A stretch of DNA of 64,000 nt from Taishania sp037189645 (GCA_037189645.1 JBBCIY010000013.1:1-64000); one strand, 5' to 3'. Positions 7,704 to 17,432 are shown, counted from the first letter of the stretch. Notes: generated from the letters alone by a model not told the origin. Made by a program: numbers and translations.

Positions 7704-9311
7704 ATGGACCGTATTTTCTTCTTTCTCTTATTTTTCCCATTGCTATCCCATTCTCAATTTACACACGAAGATACCTTAAGGGGCAGCATTACTCCTGAAA
7801 GGGAATGGTGGGACGTACTTTTTTACGAAATACAGCTGCAGGAGGTGAATCCGGAGAAGAAAACCATTTCGGGCAACGTGACCATCGAATTCAAGGTGGT
7901 GAAAGAGGGATATCAAATCCTACAGATCGACCTGCAGGAACCGTTGCAAATTGACCTGGTCACTTATAAAGGCACCGATACACTGCTTCCCTTTACAAAA
8001 ATCACATCCAACGTTTATCACATTCACTTTCCGGGCAGGCAGACCTTACATCAGCGCGAAGCCATCTCCATCCATTACAGCGGGAAGCCCGTTGAAGCCA
8101 AAAACGCTCCCTGGGACGGTGGTGTGGTATGGAAAAAAGATGCATCAGGAAATGATTTCATCGCCACTGCCTGCCAGGGTACAGGAGCAAGCGCCTGGTG
8201 GCCGTGCAAAGATCATGGGTATGACGAGCCAGACAACGGGGCCCGGATTTCAGTTACAACTCCTGTTCACCTGATGAATGTTTCCAACGGACAGCTGACC
8301 GGAAACAGGATCAGCGGTGACAAACGGACAACAACCTGGGAAGTTAAAAACCCGATCAATATTTACGGGATCAATTTCAACATAGGAAATTACACCAGTT
8401 GGGAATCAACGTACGAGGGGTTGAAAGGTGATCTGAACATGCAGTTTTACGTGCTGCAGGAAAACCTTGAACAATCAAAGATTCATTTCAGGGACGCGTA
8501 TCGCATGATGGAAGCATTTGAACATTGGTTCGGCCCTTACCCGTTTTACGAAGATGGCTATAAGCTGGTTGAAGTCCCGTACCTGGGAATGGAGCATCAA
8601 AGTTCGGTTACCTACGGAAACGGTTACAAAAACGGTTACCTGGGAACTGATCTTTCGGGAACAGGATGGGGGCTGAAATGGGATTTTATCATCGTACACG
8701 AAAGCGGACACGAATGGTTTGCCAACAACATTACCTGCAAAGACAATGCGGATATGTGGATACATGAAAGCTTTACCAGCTACTCCGAAGCGCTGTTTAC
8801 CGAATATTTCTACGGGAAGGAAGCAGGGTATGCGTATGTAAGGGGCATCCGGGCAAACATTCTGAATGACCGTCCGATTATTGGAGAATATGATGTAAAC
8901 TATCCCGGTTCGTATGATATGTATTACAAAGGAGCGAACATGCTGCACACCATCCGGCAGGTTGTGAATGATGACCTCAAATGGCTGGAATTCCTGAGAG
9001 CGGTCAACAACGAATTTTATCACCAGACCGTCGCAACAGCAGACATAGAAAACTATATGAGCCGTTTCTTTGGTATTGACCTGTCCAACGTGTTCGACCA
9101 GTACCTCCGGACAAACATGGTTCCGAAGCTGGAAACAGTCAGGGCAGGAAGCAGAATCAGGTACCGCTGGACCAATTGCGTGGAACATTTCGATATGCCG
9201 GTAGATGTATTCATTTCCAAAAAGAAAAAGATCCGCCTGTACCCTACCACGGAATTCCAGGAGCTGAAAGGAAAAAGAATGACAACAGACGAGAATTATT
9301 ATGTGTTTTAA
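7704..9311 (+). CDS. Secreted M1-family (gluzincin) metallopeptidase
   Basis: A 535-residue protein with a signal peptide (residues 1-17). An aminopeptidase-N-type beta domain is followed by the catalytic domain. It contains GMEHQS (about 296), in the place of the family GAMEN exopeptidase motif. It also has the zinc site HESGHEW (about 332-338) with the third ligand Glu in WIHESFTSYSEAL 18 residues later, so the HExxH-18-E set is complete. At 535 residues it is shorter than full M1 aminopeptidases and lacks the large C-terminal helical domain. It is expected to remove N-terminal residues from peptides in the periplasm or outside. An M28 peptidase follows 57 nt downstream in the same direction but with its own promoter box. 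Confidence 0.93.
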   Translation: MDRIFFFLLFFPLLSHSQFTHEDTLRGSITPEREWWDVLFYEIQLQEVNPEKKTISGNVTIEFKVVKEGYQILQIDLQEPLQIDLVTYKGTDTLLPFTKITSNVYHIHFPGRQTLHQREAISIHYSGKPVEAKNAPWDGGVVWKKDASGNDFIATACQGTGASAWWPCKDHGYDEPDNGARISVTTPVHLMNVSNGQLTGNRISGDKRTTTWEVKNPINIYGINFNIGNYTSWESTYEGLKGDLNMQFYVLQENLEQSKIHFRDAYRMMEAFEHWFGPYPFYEDGYKLVEVPYLGMEHQSSVTYGNGYKNGYLGTDLSGTGWGLKWDFIIVHESGHEWFANNITCKDNADMWIHESFTSYSEALFTEYFYGKEAGYAYVRGIRANILNDRPIIGEYDVNYPGSYDMYYKGANMLHTIRQVVNDDLKWLEFLRAVNNEFYHQTVATADIENYMSRFFGIDLSNVFDQYLRTNMVPKLETVRAGSRIRYRWTNCVEHFDMPVDVFISKKKKIRLYPTTEFQELKGKRMTTDENYYVF

Positions 9312-9355
9312 CCCGATGGGCTGAAAAAACACGCCCATTTTTACCATAAATTCAC

Positions 9356-9363
9356 TAATTTTG
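9356..9363 (+). promoter_or_regulatory. Promoter -7 box TAATTTTG for the M28 peptidase gene
   Basis: TAATTTTG fits TAnnTTTG and lies 5 nt before the GTG start at 9369. The predicted transcription start coincides with the start codon, which supports a leaderless mRNA and the GTG start choice. Confidence 0.6.
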
Positions 9364-9368
9364 ATGGT

Positions 9369-10550
9369 GTGAAGAACGTATTTAAAATAGCCATCCTGGT
9401 TTTGCTATGCCCTGTTCTGGCTGCACAAAACCCGGTTGTTCAGAGTATCCTGGATAGCATCAGCCTGGATTCCCTTATCGTGTCCGTGAACAGATTATCC
9501 GGTCAAACTCCCGTTGTTGTTGATGGTGTTTCGCAGGTCATCCAGTCACGCCAGCATCAGAAAACGGGAAATGAGCTGGCTTATAAGTTCCTGAAATCCG
9601 AATTTACGCGATACGGTTACCAGATCGACTCGCTTCGGTTCAATCCTACCGGCAAAAACCTGTACGCTGTCAAGCCCGGCTATTTATATCCCGATTGCTG
9701 GTTCATGCTGGGAGCGCATTATGATAACCTGCCATTGGCGATCGTTGCACCGGGAGCAGATGACAATGCCAGCGGATGCGCTGCCGTGCTGGAAGCCGGG
9801 AGGCTCTTTGCTTCCCATGATTTTCCTTACACCGTCGTATTCGCGCTGTGGGACGAGGAAGAGGTAGGCTTGCTGGGAAGTGCCGCTCACGCCAATAAAG
9901 TCGGTTCTAAAAATGAAACACTGGTCGGCTATATCAACCTGGACATGATCGGGTGGGACGGGAATAACGACTCCATCGTCGACATCCATACCAAGGCCGT
10001 AAAACACTCTGAAGTACTGAGCAATAAAGCCATTTACTGCAATGATACGTATGCCATTGAAGTAAACCTGAATGTGGTAAACCCCGGTGTTTACAACTCC
10101 GACCAGCAGTCTTTCTGGAACAAAGGCCATTCTGCCATTGCAATCAACGAACACAACATCTACGACCTGAATCCGCACTGGCATAAAGTAAGCGACGTAA
10201 TCGGCCATTTCAATATGAGCTATTTTCTGCGTGTGTCAAAGCTTGCTATTGCGACAACCGCTGAGCTGGCATTGGACACCGACTACGACTATGGTTTTGA
10301 AAAAGCTCCCAATGAAATTTATTTATTCCCTAATCCATTCAGTAACGAGCTGAATATCCGGTTTGAAAATAAAAGCGAATCCATTACGAACATCCAGCTG
10401 CTGGATTTTACCGGGAAAAAAGTGCTGGAAGAGCAGTTCAATAACGCACCGATTGCAACGATAAGCGCTGAATCATTAAACACAGGAGTTTATTTTATCC
10501 GGGTTTCATCGGATGAACAGACATACACCAGGCGGATTATAAAGCTTTAA
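9369..10550 (+). CDS. M28-family peptidase with T9SS type A sorting domain
   Basis: A 393-residue protein with a GTG start. The nearby ATG at 9364 meets a stop at once, so GTG is the only start that keeps the signal peptide (ending VLAAQ). The M28 fold shows the two-zinc ligand set in order: His in LGAHYD (about 117), Asp in GADDNASG, Glu in DEEEVGLLG, Asp in INLDMIG, and His in AINEHN. Residues 315-393 form a T9SS C-terminal domain (YLFPNPFSNEL at its start, SLNTGVYFIRV late). The enzyme is therefore expected to cross the outer membrane by T9SS and act as an exported aminopeptidase. The next gene starts 2 nt after its stop codon, which suggests co-transcription. Confidence 0.94.
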   Translation: MKNVFKIAILVLLCPVLAAQNPVVQSILDSISLDSLIVSVNRLSGQTPVVVDGVSQVIQSRQHQKTGNELAYKFLKSEFTRYGYQIDSLRFNPTGKNLYAVKPGYLYPDCWFMLGAHYDNLPLAIVAPGADDNASGCAAVLEAGRLFASHDFPYTVVFALWDEEEVGLLGSAAHANKVGSKNETLVGYINLDMIGWDGNNDSIVDIHTKAVKHSEVLSNKAIYCNDTYAIEVNLNVVNPGVYNSDQQSFWNKGHSAIAINEHNIYDLNPHWHKVSDVIGHFNMSYFLRVSKLAIATTAELALDTDYDYGFEKAPNEIYLFPNPFSNELNIRFENKSESITNIQLLDFTGKKVLEEQFNNAPIATISAESLNTGVYFIRVSSDEQTYTRRIIKL

Positions 10551-10552
10551 CA

Positions 10553-11737
10553 ATGGGCATGGATTTAAGAGCAATCGCATTCTTTTTCATCATTCCAACA
10601 GGTTTCTGCCAGGAGAACAGTGAAATTTACCTGTTCCGGAAAGACATTGAATCCAGGCTGCAAAACAGCGGATCTCCCGGTAACTACCAGGAAGGAGCAA
10701 TCAATTATTCATTCGTAGGAGACCACCCGAAAGCACTCCAGACGCTTGAACTTGGATTTGTACCGAGGCCATATACGGCTACTGCGTACGATTCTTCCAT
10801 TATCCGTACCCATACCTTCCTGAATGCAAAAGAATACCTCGTTGCACGTTCCGCAAACGAACAGATGATCATCATCAACGAAGCCCACCATATCCCGGGA
10901 CACAGAACATTTACCAGGAGTCTGCTCAAGGACCTGTATCAAAACGGGTATCGCTACCTGGGGCTGGAAGCGATCTTTGATGAGGAGATCAATCAAAGGA
11001 ATTTCGCAACCACAGCAAGCGGGTATTATACCAGCGAACCGGAATTCGGCAACCTGATCCACGAGGCAAGAAAAACCGGCTTTATCATTTTCGGGTACGA
11101 AGCTCCTCCTGAAAGTATGAAGGTAGGAAAAGAAAGAGACAGTATCCAGGCAAAGAACATCCGGTCTTTTGCTGAACAGCACCCGGACGGAAAAGTGCTG
11201 ATCCATTGCGGGTATGAGCATGCCTACGAAAATGAGCATCCAAGCTGGGGAAAAGCGATGGCAGGAAGGATAAAAGAATTCATGGGAATTGATCCGCTGA
11301 CCGTTGACCAGGCAAAGTTCTCAGAACGGAGCTCAGAAGAATTCAGCCACTTTTTTTCGAGAATAAACACCGGAAGACCTTTCGTGCTGGCAGATGAAGC
11401 CGGAACGCCTTTCAACAATTACAGGAATACTGCTCAGACCGACATGATCGTCTTTCACCCGGTGACGACTTACGAAAATCAACGCCCGAAATGGTTTACG
11501 GAAGGGAAAACCAGACACGATGTGTCAAAAGAATATTACATACACCTGGATACTCCTGTACAGGTTCTTGCCTACAGAACAGGAGAGGCTGAAAAAGAAG
11601 GAGTTCCTGCCGATGTTGTGGAATTCTCGCCTGAGAACCCGGTTCCTCTTTACCTGGATGCAGGAGCATATACCATTGTCATAAGAACCTGGAACTACGA
11701 AACTTCGGGGTCATATACCCTGACAATCGGGATGTAA
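10553..11737 (+). CDS. Secreted protein of the Tiki / ChaN / EreA-like superfamily
   Basis: A 394-residue protein with a signal peptide (cleavage near GFCQ). The central domain has INEAHH (about 105-110), YLGLEAIF (about 138) and VLIHCGYEHAYE (about 216-227). This spacing resembles the metal-dependent Tiki/ChaN/erythromycin-esterase-like fold, where a GExH-type motif and a second Glu and His surround the active site. The residues after 330 form a separate beta-rich region that may bind to the cell surface. The start could also be the Met two codons later. It follows the M28 peptidase gene with a 2-nt gap and ends at a strong terminator. The catalytic activity is unknown; the superfamily assignment is a motif-based inference. 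Confidence 0.75.
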   Translation: MGMDLRAIAFFFIIPTGFCQENSEIYLFRKDIESRLQNSGSPGNYQEGAINYSFVGDHPKALQTLELGFVPRPYTATAYDSSIIRTHTFLNAKEYLVARSANEQMIIINEAHHIPGHRTFTRSLLKDLYQNGYRYLGLEAIFDEEINQRNFATTASGYYTSEPEFGNLIHEARKTGFIIFGYEAPPESMKVGKERDSIQAKNIRSFAEQHPDGKVLIHCGYEHAYENEHPSWGKAMAGRIKEFMGIDPLTVDQAKFSERSSEEFSHFFSRINTGRPFVLADEAGTPFNNYRNTAQTDMIVFHPVTTYENQRPKWFTEGKTRHDVSKEYYIHLDTPVQVLAYRTGEAEKEGVPADVVEFSPENPVPLYLDAGAYTIVIRTWNYETSGSYTLTIGM

Positions 11738-11769
11738 TTACGGTTATCACATATCTTTTCCATATAAAA

Positions 11770-11801
11770 AACAAGGAACCCGATCGTACAGGTTCCTTGT
11801 T
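11770..11801 (+). terminator. Terminator after the M28 / Tiki-like gene pair
   Basis: A perfect 11-bp stem AACAAGGAACC / GGTTCCTTGTT with a 10-nt loop is followed by TACATTTTC. It lies about 30 nt after the stop at 11737. The T-tract is short, so efficiency is uncertain. Confidence 0.75.
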
Positions 11802-11936
11802 ACATTTTCAATCCATTGATTACTCAAGGATCTTTTTGGATTTTCACAATGTAGCAGATTTACAGGTTGGAAATCGGTTCTCTCTACTACCAGGGAATCA
11901 GGTTCAGTTTTCCTGACAGGTTATTTCAAAAAGAGA

Positions 11937-12146
11937 TTATTTAATTTTACATTCTGTCTTTATCTCACCAGCAGTAGTCGATCCTTTTTCACAAGCGTTT
12001 TTGGCATCTTTCTTCGTTCCGGTTACGGTACCTGAAACCGTTGCGCTGACACCATTTCCGGTCGTTGTACATTCACACGTCCAATCTTTTTTACAAGAGG
12101 CTAAAGCCAACACTGCCACTGCAGCAAAAACTACTTTTTTCATCAT
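11937..12146 (-). CDS. Small lipoprotein, function unknown
   Basis: A 69-residue protein with a lipoprotein signal peptide and lipobox LASC (Cys about residue 18). The short Lys/Asp stretch KKDW after the Cys is followed by a Thr/Gly/Ser-rich segment with four further Cys residues (in CECTT, NACEK and TECKI), which could form two disulfides. Small lipoproteins of this type are common in Flavobacteria and have no assigned role. It is transcribed divergently from the propeller sensor kinase gene. The start may be the first or second of the two adjacent Met codons. Confidence 0.75.
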   Translation of the reverse strand: MMKKVVFAAVAVLALASCKKDWTCECTTTGNGVSATVSGTVTGTKKDAKNACEKGSTTAGEIKTECKIK

Positions 12147-12246
12147 TTCTAAACTTTTTAATAAATTATTTACGGTGGCAAAGATGGCCTGTTATCCCCG
12201 GTTCCACCCTACCGTTCACTACGTTTTTTTCACATTTGACCCGCTG

Positions 12247-12279
12247 TTGTTTTTTTCCTCCCTATAATCTTTAATTTTG
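12247..12279 (+). promoter_or_regulatory. Promoter (TTG - 22 nt - TAATTTTG) for the propeller sensor kinase gene
   Basis: TTG at 12247-12249 and TAATTTTG at 12272-12279 are spaced 22 nt, which fits the Bacteroidota -33/-7 promoter. The box ends 6 nt before the ATG at 12286, so the mRNA is predicted to be leaderless or nearly so. Confidence 0.65.
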
Positions 12280-12285
12280 CCTTGT

Positions 12286-15219
12286 ATGCTTGGTTTTTTT
12301 CTGCGAAATAGCCTGTTATTCATTTTCAGCTGTCAGGCAGCTGTTTGCCAGGAATTGTATTTTGAAAGAAGGGACATGGAAACCCCTTCCCGGGAATGCT
12401 ACAATATTTTCCAGGACAGCAAGGGCTTCATCTGGTTTTCCTCCTACCAGGGATTTTGCAGGTATGACGGAACAAACACGATCGTTTATGATGTAAAAAA
12501 CGGGCTTCCTGAAAGTGCTGTTTACGCTGCTTCAGAAGATCGATGGGGGCGAATATGGATATTGACAGCCAAAAGCAGGATCCTGTACATTGAAGGCGGC
12601 AAGGTACACGAGCCTGATTTCAGCAAAGAATTTTCGCAGAAAAAAGAATTAACTGCCGCCAACTTCGCCCACTCCATGAAACTGGCAGATGGCGGGAAAA
12701 AAATCGTCATCAACACCCTTTACAATACTTACCTGATCAACCCGGAAAACGGAGAAATAAATACATTCAGCCCAAGTAATCCCTCCACAAATTTCGTACT
12801 GGAGCTCAAGGAGTACCACGATCACCTGATCCAGGTTTCTCCGTCTTCTCCTGACCAAAAAGAAAAAATCGATATCCGTATTTTAAATGAGCGTCAAACT
12901 ATTTGTTTTCCCAACGTGGATATTGACCGGAATCATGTTCCCAAAGTATCGTACACACTCAACACAAAGGATTACTACCTGTTCTCCTATGCCAATTCCC
13001 TCTTTAAAGTTTCCAAAAAGGACAGCAGGCTCACAAAAGTCAGCTTCCCGGGCAGGGTGATCTCCCTTTATAAGGATGCTGACCAGGGAATCTGGGCGGG
13101 AATCATGGGACACGGTGTTTTTTATTTCCAGGATGGGAACATAGAGACTGCTCCCGTTCACTCGCTCCCCGAATATTCCGTATCCGGTATCCTGGAAGAC
13201 AACGAGGGCAATACCTGGGTTTCCACACTGGACAAAGGCATCTTTTTCTGCCGGAACAAATCGCTCATTTCCTATCATAACTGGAAAGAACTGAACAGAC
13301 CGGGAACCTTGCTGAGCGCAATTGGCAGCACCGTCTATTTCTCAGCGGAATCATCGGACCTGTATTCGATCAAAGAAACGCGGGTGGCTTCTGTTTCATT
13401 GCCAACCCCTATCCCCGAAGCGATTACGGATATTGCCGAGTACAACGGCAAGCTCTATATCGGCAATAAGGGCGTATCCCTCCGTACAGATCCCGGTTTC
13501 CGGCAGGCAAGCACAATCACGAGGGAAAAAACGAAAAAAAAACTGTCATCATTAAAGCTCAGGAAAGAAAAGGATGCACTGTTCTCATGCCTGAACAATT
13601 ACGTTTTCAAAATTAACAACTCCAGCCCCTCGTGCGAAGACTTCATTAAGGCTCCTATCTCTATCCGGATCCGGGACTTCATTTACCTGTCATCCGGTCA
13701 GTGGCTGCTGGGAGAAAACTCGTTATTCTTATACAATGAGAACGGAGAACAGCTGAGAGAGATCCCGGGAATAAGCAATCAAATCTCCAGGATGTTCAGG
13801 ACATCAAAAGGAAGTGTACTGATAACGACCATTGGAGGAGGGCTGTTCCTCTACAACAACGAAACGGTCATTTCTTTAAATAAACAATTTGCGATTCACC
13901 CATCTGCCATCTTTGATATTACGGAAGATAAAAAAGGATGGATCTGGCTGGCAACGAACCAGGGATTGATAAAGCTGGATCCCGTTACAGGAATCCACAC
14001 CACATTTGATACCGATGACGGGTTAATATCCAATGAAATACACAAGCTGCTCATTTGTGATGACCGGCTGTTTTTGTCTACCGTTGAAGGATTGTGCTCC
14101 GTTCCCGTGGAAATGCTCAACAGGCGGACAGTCCCTCCTGTCCTCCGTTTGTCAGCTATTTTGATCAATGGAACAACAAGCGTAAAAAAGTTAGCGGATC
14201 CCATTCACTATACGCAGAACAACCTCTTATTCCGGTTCAGCATTTTATATTTTACATCCGCTAACGTATCGCTTCATTATCAGCTCATCCACAACCAGGA
14301 CACGCTTTTTTCCAAGCGCATCAATGGCGGTGAGCTGGAGCTTCAGAACCTCCCGCCGGGAACATACAGCCTGCTGGTTACTGCTTCCAATAAAGAAGGA
14401 TTTAAAAGTGCCCCTGTTCACCTCACATTTGAAATCAGTAATCCTTACTGGAAAACCTGGCCGTTCCTTGCTTTAATCCTGGTGATGACCGGGCTGGCAC
14501 TGTATGTAATCATACGCCTGATCACACTGCGGATAAAGAAAAAGGAAGAAGAAAAAACACGCATTCATCAATTAATCGCCAACAGCCAGCTCTCAGCACT
14601 GCAGGCACAGATGAATCCCCATTTCGTATTCAATTCCATCAACAGCATCCAGAATTTCATCCTGAAAAAAGACGTCAGCCAGGCGTATGACTACCTGACG
14701 AAATTCAGCAAGCTGATCCGCCTGGTGCTCCAGAACTCCCGGAAAAAAGAAATATCGATTCACGAGGATCTAGAGGTGCTCCGATTGTATGTCACACTGG
14801 AACAATTACGGTTTGACCATGCATTTGAATACCATGAAGAGATCAGCCACACTGTTGATATACACAATACACTGATCCCCCCGATGTTAATCCAGCCGCA
14901 CATAGAAAACGCGATCTGGCACGGTATCATGCCACTGGAAGGTCTGCGGAAAGGCCGGATTCTCCTGCAAATAGATCTTGACCGGGATACTGTGATCATT
15001 ATCATTGAGGACAATGGAGCAGGCAGAAAGCCAAACGAAGAGAACAGCCAGCACGAATCGCTTTCGATAAAGGTGACAGAAGAACGGTTGCGGATCGTCA
15101 ACTCCCTGTATAAAAACAAAAAATCCGACTTCGAGGTGATTGATTTAACGGATAAAGACGGGTATCCTGCAGGCACACGGGTCAGATTAAGAATTCCCAT
15201 AGAAAAAGATGAACTATGA
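12286..15219 (+). CDS. Beta-propeller sensor histidine kinase, LytS type
   Basis: A 977-residue protein. The order is signal peptide (to about residue 20, ending AVCQE), two-component regulator propeller repeats (for example NIFQDSKGFIWFSSYQG and ILEDNEGNTWVSTLDKG) to about 620, a Y_Y_Y domain (about 640-710), one membrane helix (about 723-745), the LytS/YehU His-kinase region with the phospho-acceptor His in QMNPHFVFNSINS (about 779), and a HATPase_c domain (about 865-970, DNGAGRK). The propeller would sense a ligand in the periplasm. The ATG at 12286 is preferred to the TTG nine bases earlier because it lies 6 nt after a good promoter box. The response regulator gene overlaps its stop by 4 nt, so the two form one operon and a cognate pair. 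Confidence 0.95.
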   Translation: MLGFFLRNSLLFIFSCQAAVCQELYFERRDMETPSRECYNIFQDSKGFIWFSSYQGFCRYDGTNTIVYDVKNGLPESAVYAASEDRWGRIWILTAKSRILYIEGGKVHEPDFSKEFSQKKELTAANFAHSMKLADGGKKIVINTLYNTYLINPENGEINTFSPSNPSTNFVLELKEYHDHLIQVSPSSPDQKEKIDIRILNERQTICFPNVDIDRNHVPKVSYTLNTKDYYLFSYANSLFKVSKKDSRLTKVSFPGRVISLYKDADQGIWAGIMGHGVFYFQDGNIETAPVHSLPEYSVSGILEDNEGNTWVSTLDKGIFFCRNKSLISYHNWKELNRPGTLLSAIGSTVYFSAESSDLYSIKETRVASVSLPTPIPEAITDIAEYNGKLYIGNKGVSLRTDPGFRQASTITREKTKKKLSSLKLRKEKDALFSCLNNYVFKINNSSPSCEDFIKAPISIRIRDFIYLSSGQWLLGENSLFLYNENGEQLREIPGISNQISRMFRTSKGSVLITTIGGGLFLYNNETVISLNKQFAIHPSAIFDITEDKKGWIWLATNQGLIKLDPVTGIHTTFDTDDGLISNEIHKLLICDDRLFLSTVEGLCSVPVEMLNRRTVPPVLRLSAILINGTTSVKKLADPIHYTQNNLLFRFSILYFTSANVSLHYQLIHNQDTLFSKRINGGELELQNLPPGTYSLLVTASNKEGFKSAPVHLTFEISNPYWKTWPFLALILVMTGLALYVIIRLITLRIKKKEEEKTRIHQLIANSQLSALQAQMNPHFVFNSINSIQNFILKKDVSQAYDYLTKFSKLIRLVLQNSRKKEISIHEDLEVLRLYVTLEQLRFDHAFEYHEEISHTVDIHNTLIPPMLIQPHIENAIWHGIMPLEGLRKGRILLQIDLDRDTVIIIIEDNGAGRKPNEENSQHESLSIKVTEERLRIVNSLYKNKKSDFEVIDLTDKDGYPAGTRVRLRIPIEKDEL

Positions 15220-15974
15220 ACGAAATAACAGCGATTCTTGTTGATGATGAGAAAAACAGCACCGAAGTGTTAGCAACATTACTCGGCATGCATTGCCCCG
15301 AGATCAACATCTTGTCCTGGGCCCATTCCGTTAAAGAAGCTTCGGTAAAAATCAGGGAGCAGAAGCCTGACCTGGTTTTCCTCGATATTCAGATGCCACT
15401 GCAAAACGGCTTTGAATTGTTGAAATCATTTGGTCCGGCGATCCCTTTCGAAGTGATCTTTGTAACCAGCTACAATCACTATGCGATCAATGCCATTAAA
15501 TTCAGTGCGCTGGACTACCTGCTGAAACCTGTGGATATTTCCGAATTGAAAGCTGCCGTAAAGAAAGCCCGGGCAGCTCTGGCCGAAAAGAGAGATACAT
15601 CCTTCCAGATCACCCACTTAATAAAGAATTTAAGCATGGATGAGATCAACAAGAGTGTCATCGTGCACCACAAAGAAAAAGTTCACATCGTCAGGAACGA
15701 TGACATTGAATACATTTTGTCGGAAGGAAGGTACTCCAAATTGTTCCTGAACAACAGGATTAGTTTTATGATCCCGAGAAATTTAAAGGAATTTGAGGAA
15801 TACTTTGAAAAATGCTCCACTCTTTTACGCATTAACAAAAGTACGATCATCAATGTGAACCTTCTGAAGTCATACACCAAAGGTGAAATGTGCATCATAG
15901 AAATGGAATCGGGAACAACCTTCGAAGTTTCCCGGAGAAGAAAACAGGAGATTCTTCAGAAAATCAAAAGTTAA
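15216..15974 (+). CDS. LytTR-family response regulator
   Basis: A 252-residue protein. An N-terminal receiver domain (about 5-125) has the acidic pair VDDEKN, the phospho-acceptor Asp in VFLDIQMP (about 57), and the conserved Lys in YLLKPVD. A C-terminal LytTR DNA-binding domain (about 150-250) holds FLRINKSTIINVNLL. It overlaps the upstream kinase gene by ATGA, so translation is probably coupled. It is the partner of the propeller kinase. Targets are unknown; LytTR regulators bind direct-repeat sites upstream of the genes they control. Confidence 0.96.
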   Translation: MNEITAILVDDEKNSTEVLATLLGMHCPEINILSWAHSVKEASVKIREQKPDLVFLDIQMPLQNGFELLKSFGPAIPFEVIFVTSYNHYAINAIKFSALDYLLKPVDISELKAAVKKARAALAEKRDTSFQITHLIKNLSMDEINKSVIVHHKEKVHIVRNDDIEYILSEGRYSKLFLNNRISFMIPRNLKEFEEYFEKCSTLLRINKSTIINVNLLKSYTKGEMCIIEMESGTTFEVSRRRKQEILQKIKS

Positions 15975-16010
15975 TCCTGTCATTTGGTCCCATCATCCTC
16001 CGTCAGCCTG

Positions 16011-16487
16011 CTATAACAGGCCGATCTCCTTTTCCAGGTGGGGAAACAGTTCAAGCATTTGTTCTTTACTGAATAGCTCAAAATCCTCAAAGTCGAATCC
16101 GGGTGCCACAACGCATGAAACCAGTGAATAGGAATTTTCTTCCAGAACAGATGCGCCAAAAACAACTCCACCCGGCACCAGGTACTGAGGCAAATGTCCT
16201 TTTTCAAAGTCTTTCCCCACAACTGCTGCTTTGTAATTGCCATTCTCAATTGAATGCACCACGATCGGGCTGCCGGAATGATAGAACCAGAATTCGTCGC
16301 TTTTAATACGATGCCAGCCGGATACTTCATTCGATGGAAGCAAAAAATAAATGACTGTTGCTACCGATTTCCCCGAGCCCGGGATCCTTATTTCCGAACG
16401 GTAGGTTTCCACGAAATAACCTCCTTCGGGGTGCGGACGCATGTTCAGCCTTGCTGCGATTTCCTGGATTCCGGGCATGTTATTCAA
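16011..16487 (-). CDS. Cupin-fold protein of the DUF985 / Cupin_5 family
   Basis: A 158-residue protein, a usual length for the family. Conserved marks include HPEGGYFVETYRS near residue 20, the cupin strand HRIKSDEFWFYHSG (about 60-73), PGGVVFGAS (about 110) and VAPGFDFEDFEL near 140. The fold is like that of sugar epimerases (RmlC), but the family has no established reaction. The gene starts 8 nt inside the end of the outer-membrane barrel gene and is probably co-transcribed with it. It converges with the LytTR gene, with a 36-nt gap. Confidence 0.92.
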   Translation of the reverse strand: MNNMPGIQEIAARLNMRPHPEGGYFVETYRSEIRIPGSGKSVATVIYFLLPSNEVSGWHRIKSDEFWFYHSGSPIVVHSIENGNYKAAVVGKDFEKGHLPQYLVPGGVVFGASVLEENSYSLVSCVVAPGFDFEDFELFSKEQMLELFPHLEKEIGLL

Positions 16488-17238
16488 TTGGTGTTTTGAT
16501 CGGGCTCCCTTTGATTTTGATCAGCGGGAAAAAATACTTGATCTCTAAAGCTATATAGGAACCGTCTACCCGGCCCTGGTTTTCTGCATCCGTCAGGATA
16601 TTAAATCCCTGGTATTTGTATTCCGAGCGTAAATAAAACAGCGGTGCGAAAGGAACCCTGGCGGCGGCCCCCAGGTAAAATGTCCCGGCTTTGGGAGTAC
16701 GGTACTCAAAACCGATGTTTCCGATCGCTTCTCCAACAATCTTTTTTCCCAAAGCGACCTGGGAAACTTCGTGGTAGCTGTAAGGGCTTATCTTTACTCC
16801 TGCTACTGTCGGGTTGTACGACAAGGCGGCTCCGATCGAAACATTCATGTAAACTCTTTCTGCCAGGCGGATATAGAACAACGCGCTCACGGGAATATCG
16901 TACGTGAGGTAGCGGATCCTGGAGCTCACAAACAGGTTGGAATCGGGAACAGAAGAATCAAAGCGGTAGTTGCGCTGCGTTAAATTGATTCCTGTTTCAA
17001 GAGCAATCAGCTTGGTAATTCCCACCCGCACAACTCCTCCGAACGAATAACCGGTTGCCTGTGAAAAAGTAGTGTTGAAACCATCTTTGTTGCTCTCAAA
17101 ACTTGTTGTACCGATAAACACTCCCGGGAAGATCGGCTTCACCTGGAAACCGAAATAAGAAGGAATCGGTTCCCTTTTTATTTGAGAAAGGCCAATTGAT
17201 GAGAAAAATAAAAGTATGATCGTAATTGCTATCTTCAT
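16480..17238 (-). CDS. Outer-membrane beta-barrel protein (porin-family / PorT-like)
   Basis: A 252-residue protein when started at the ATG at 17236-17238, which directly opens a signal peptide (MKIAITIILLFFSSIGLSQ). A longer frame back to 17277 would put 13 unlikely residues before it. The mature part has alternating hydrophobic and polar strands ending in an aromatic-rich strand (IALEIKYFFPL), typical of the 8-stranded barrels annotated as PorT or outer-membrane beta-barrel proteins in Flavobacteria. It overlaps the cupin gene by 8 nt. Its role is unknown. Confidence 0.85.
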   Translation of the reverse strand: MKIAITIILLFFSSIGLSQIKREPIPSYFGFQVKPIFPGVFIGTTSFESNKDGFNTTFSQATGYSFGGVVRVGITKLIALETGINLTQRNYRFDSSVPDSNLFVSSRIRYLTYDIPVSALFYIRLAERVYMNVSIGAALSYNPTVAGVKISPYSYHEVSQVALGKKIVGEAIGNIGFEYRTPKAGTFYLGAAARVPFAPLFYLRSEYKYQGFNILTDAENQGRVDGSYIALEIKYFFPLIKIKGSPIKTPIE

Positions 17239-17432
17239 TATTATGCTTTGATACAAAGATGAAATTATTTTTCCCAAATAACGGTATTTTTAGCTCTTTT
17301 GTTGTTACTACACAGTCAATTATTTCCACCGTTCAGAAGATTACCGGATGAAAAGTATGTTCTAAAACACTGAATACAGTGCCTTTTCCCACTATTTAAC
17401 AGAAAATAAGTTCTTAATGTATCCATAATAAT

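Noticed and set aside
8475..9347. Minus-strand open frame of 290 codons opposite the M1 peptidase gene
   Set aside because: It lies fully over the catalytic domain of the M1 gene, whose zinc motif is clear. The antisense product has no recognisable domain or start context.
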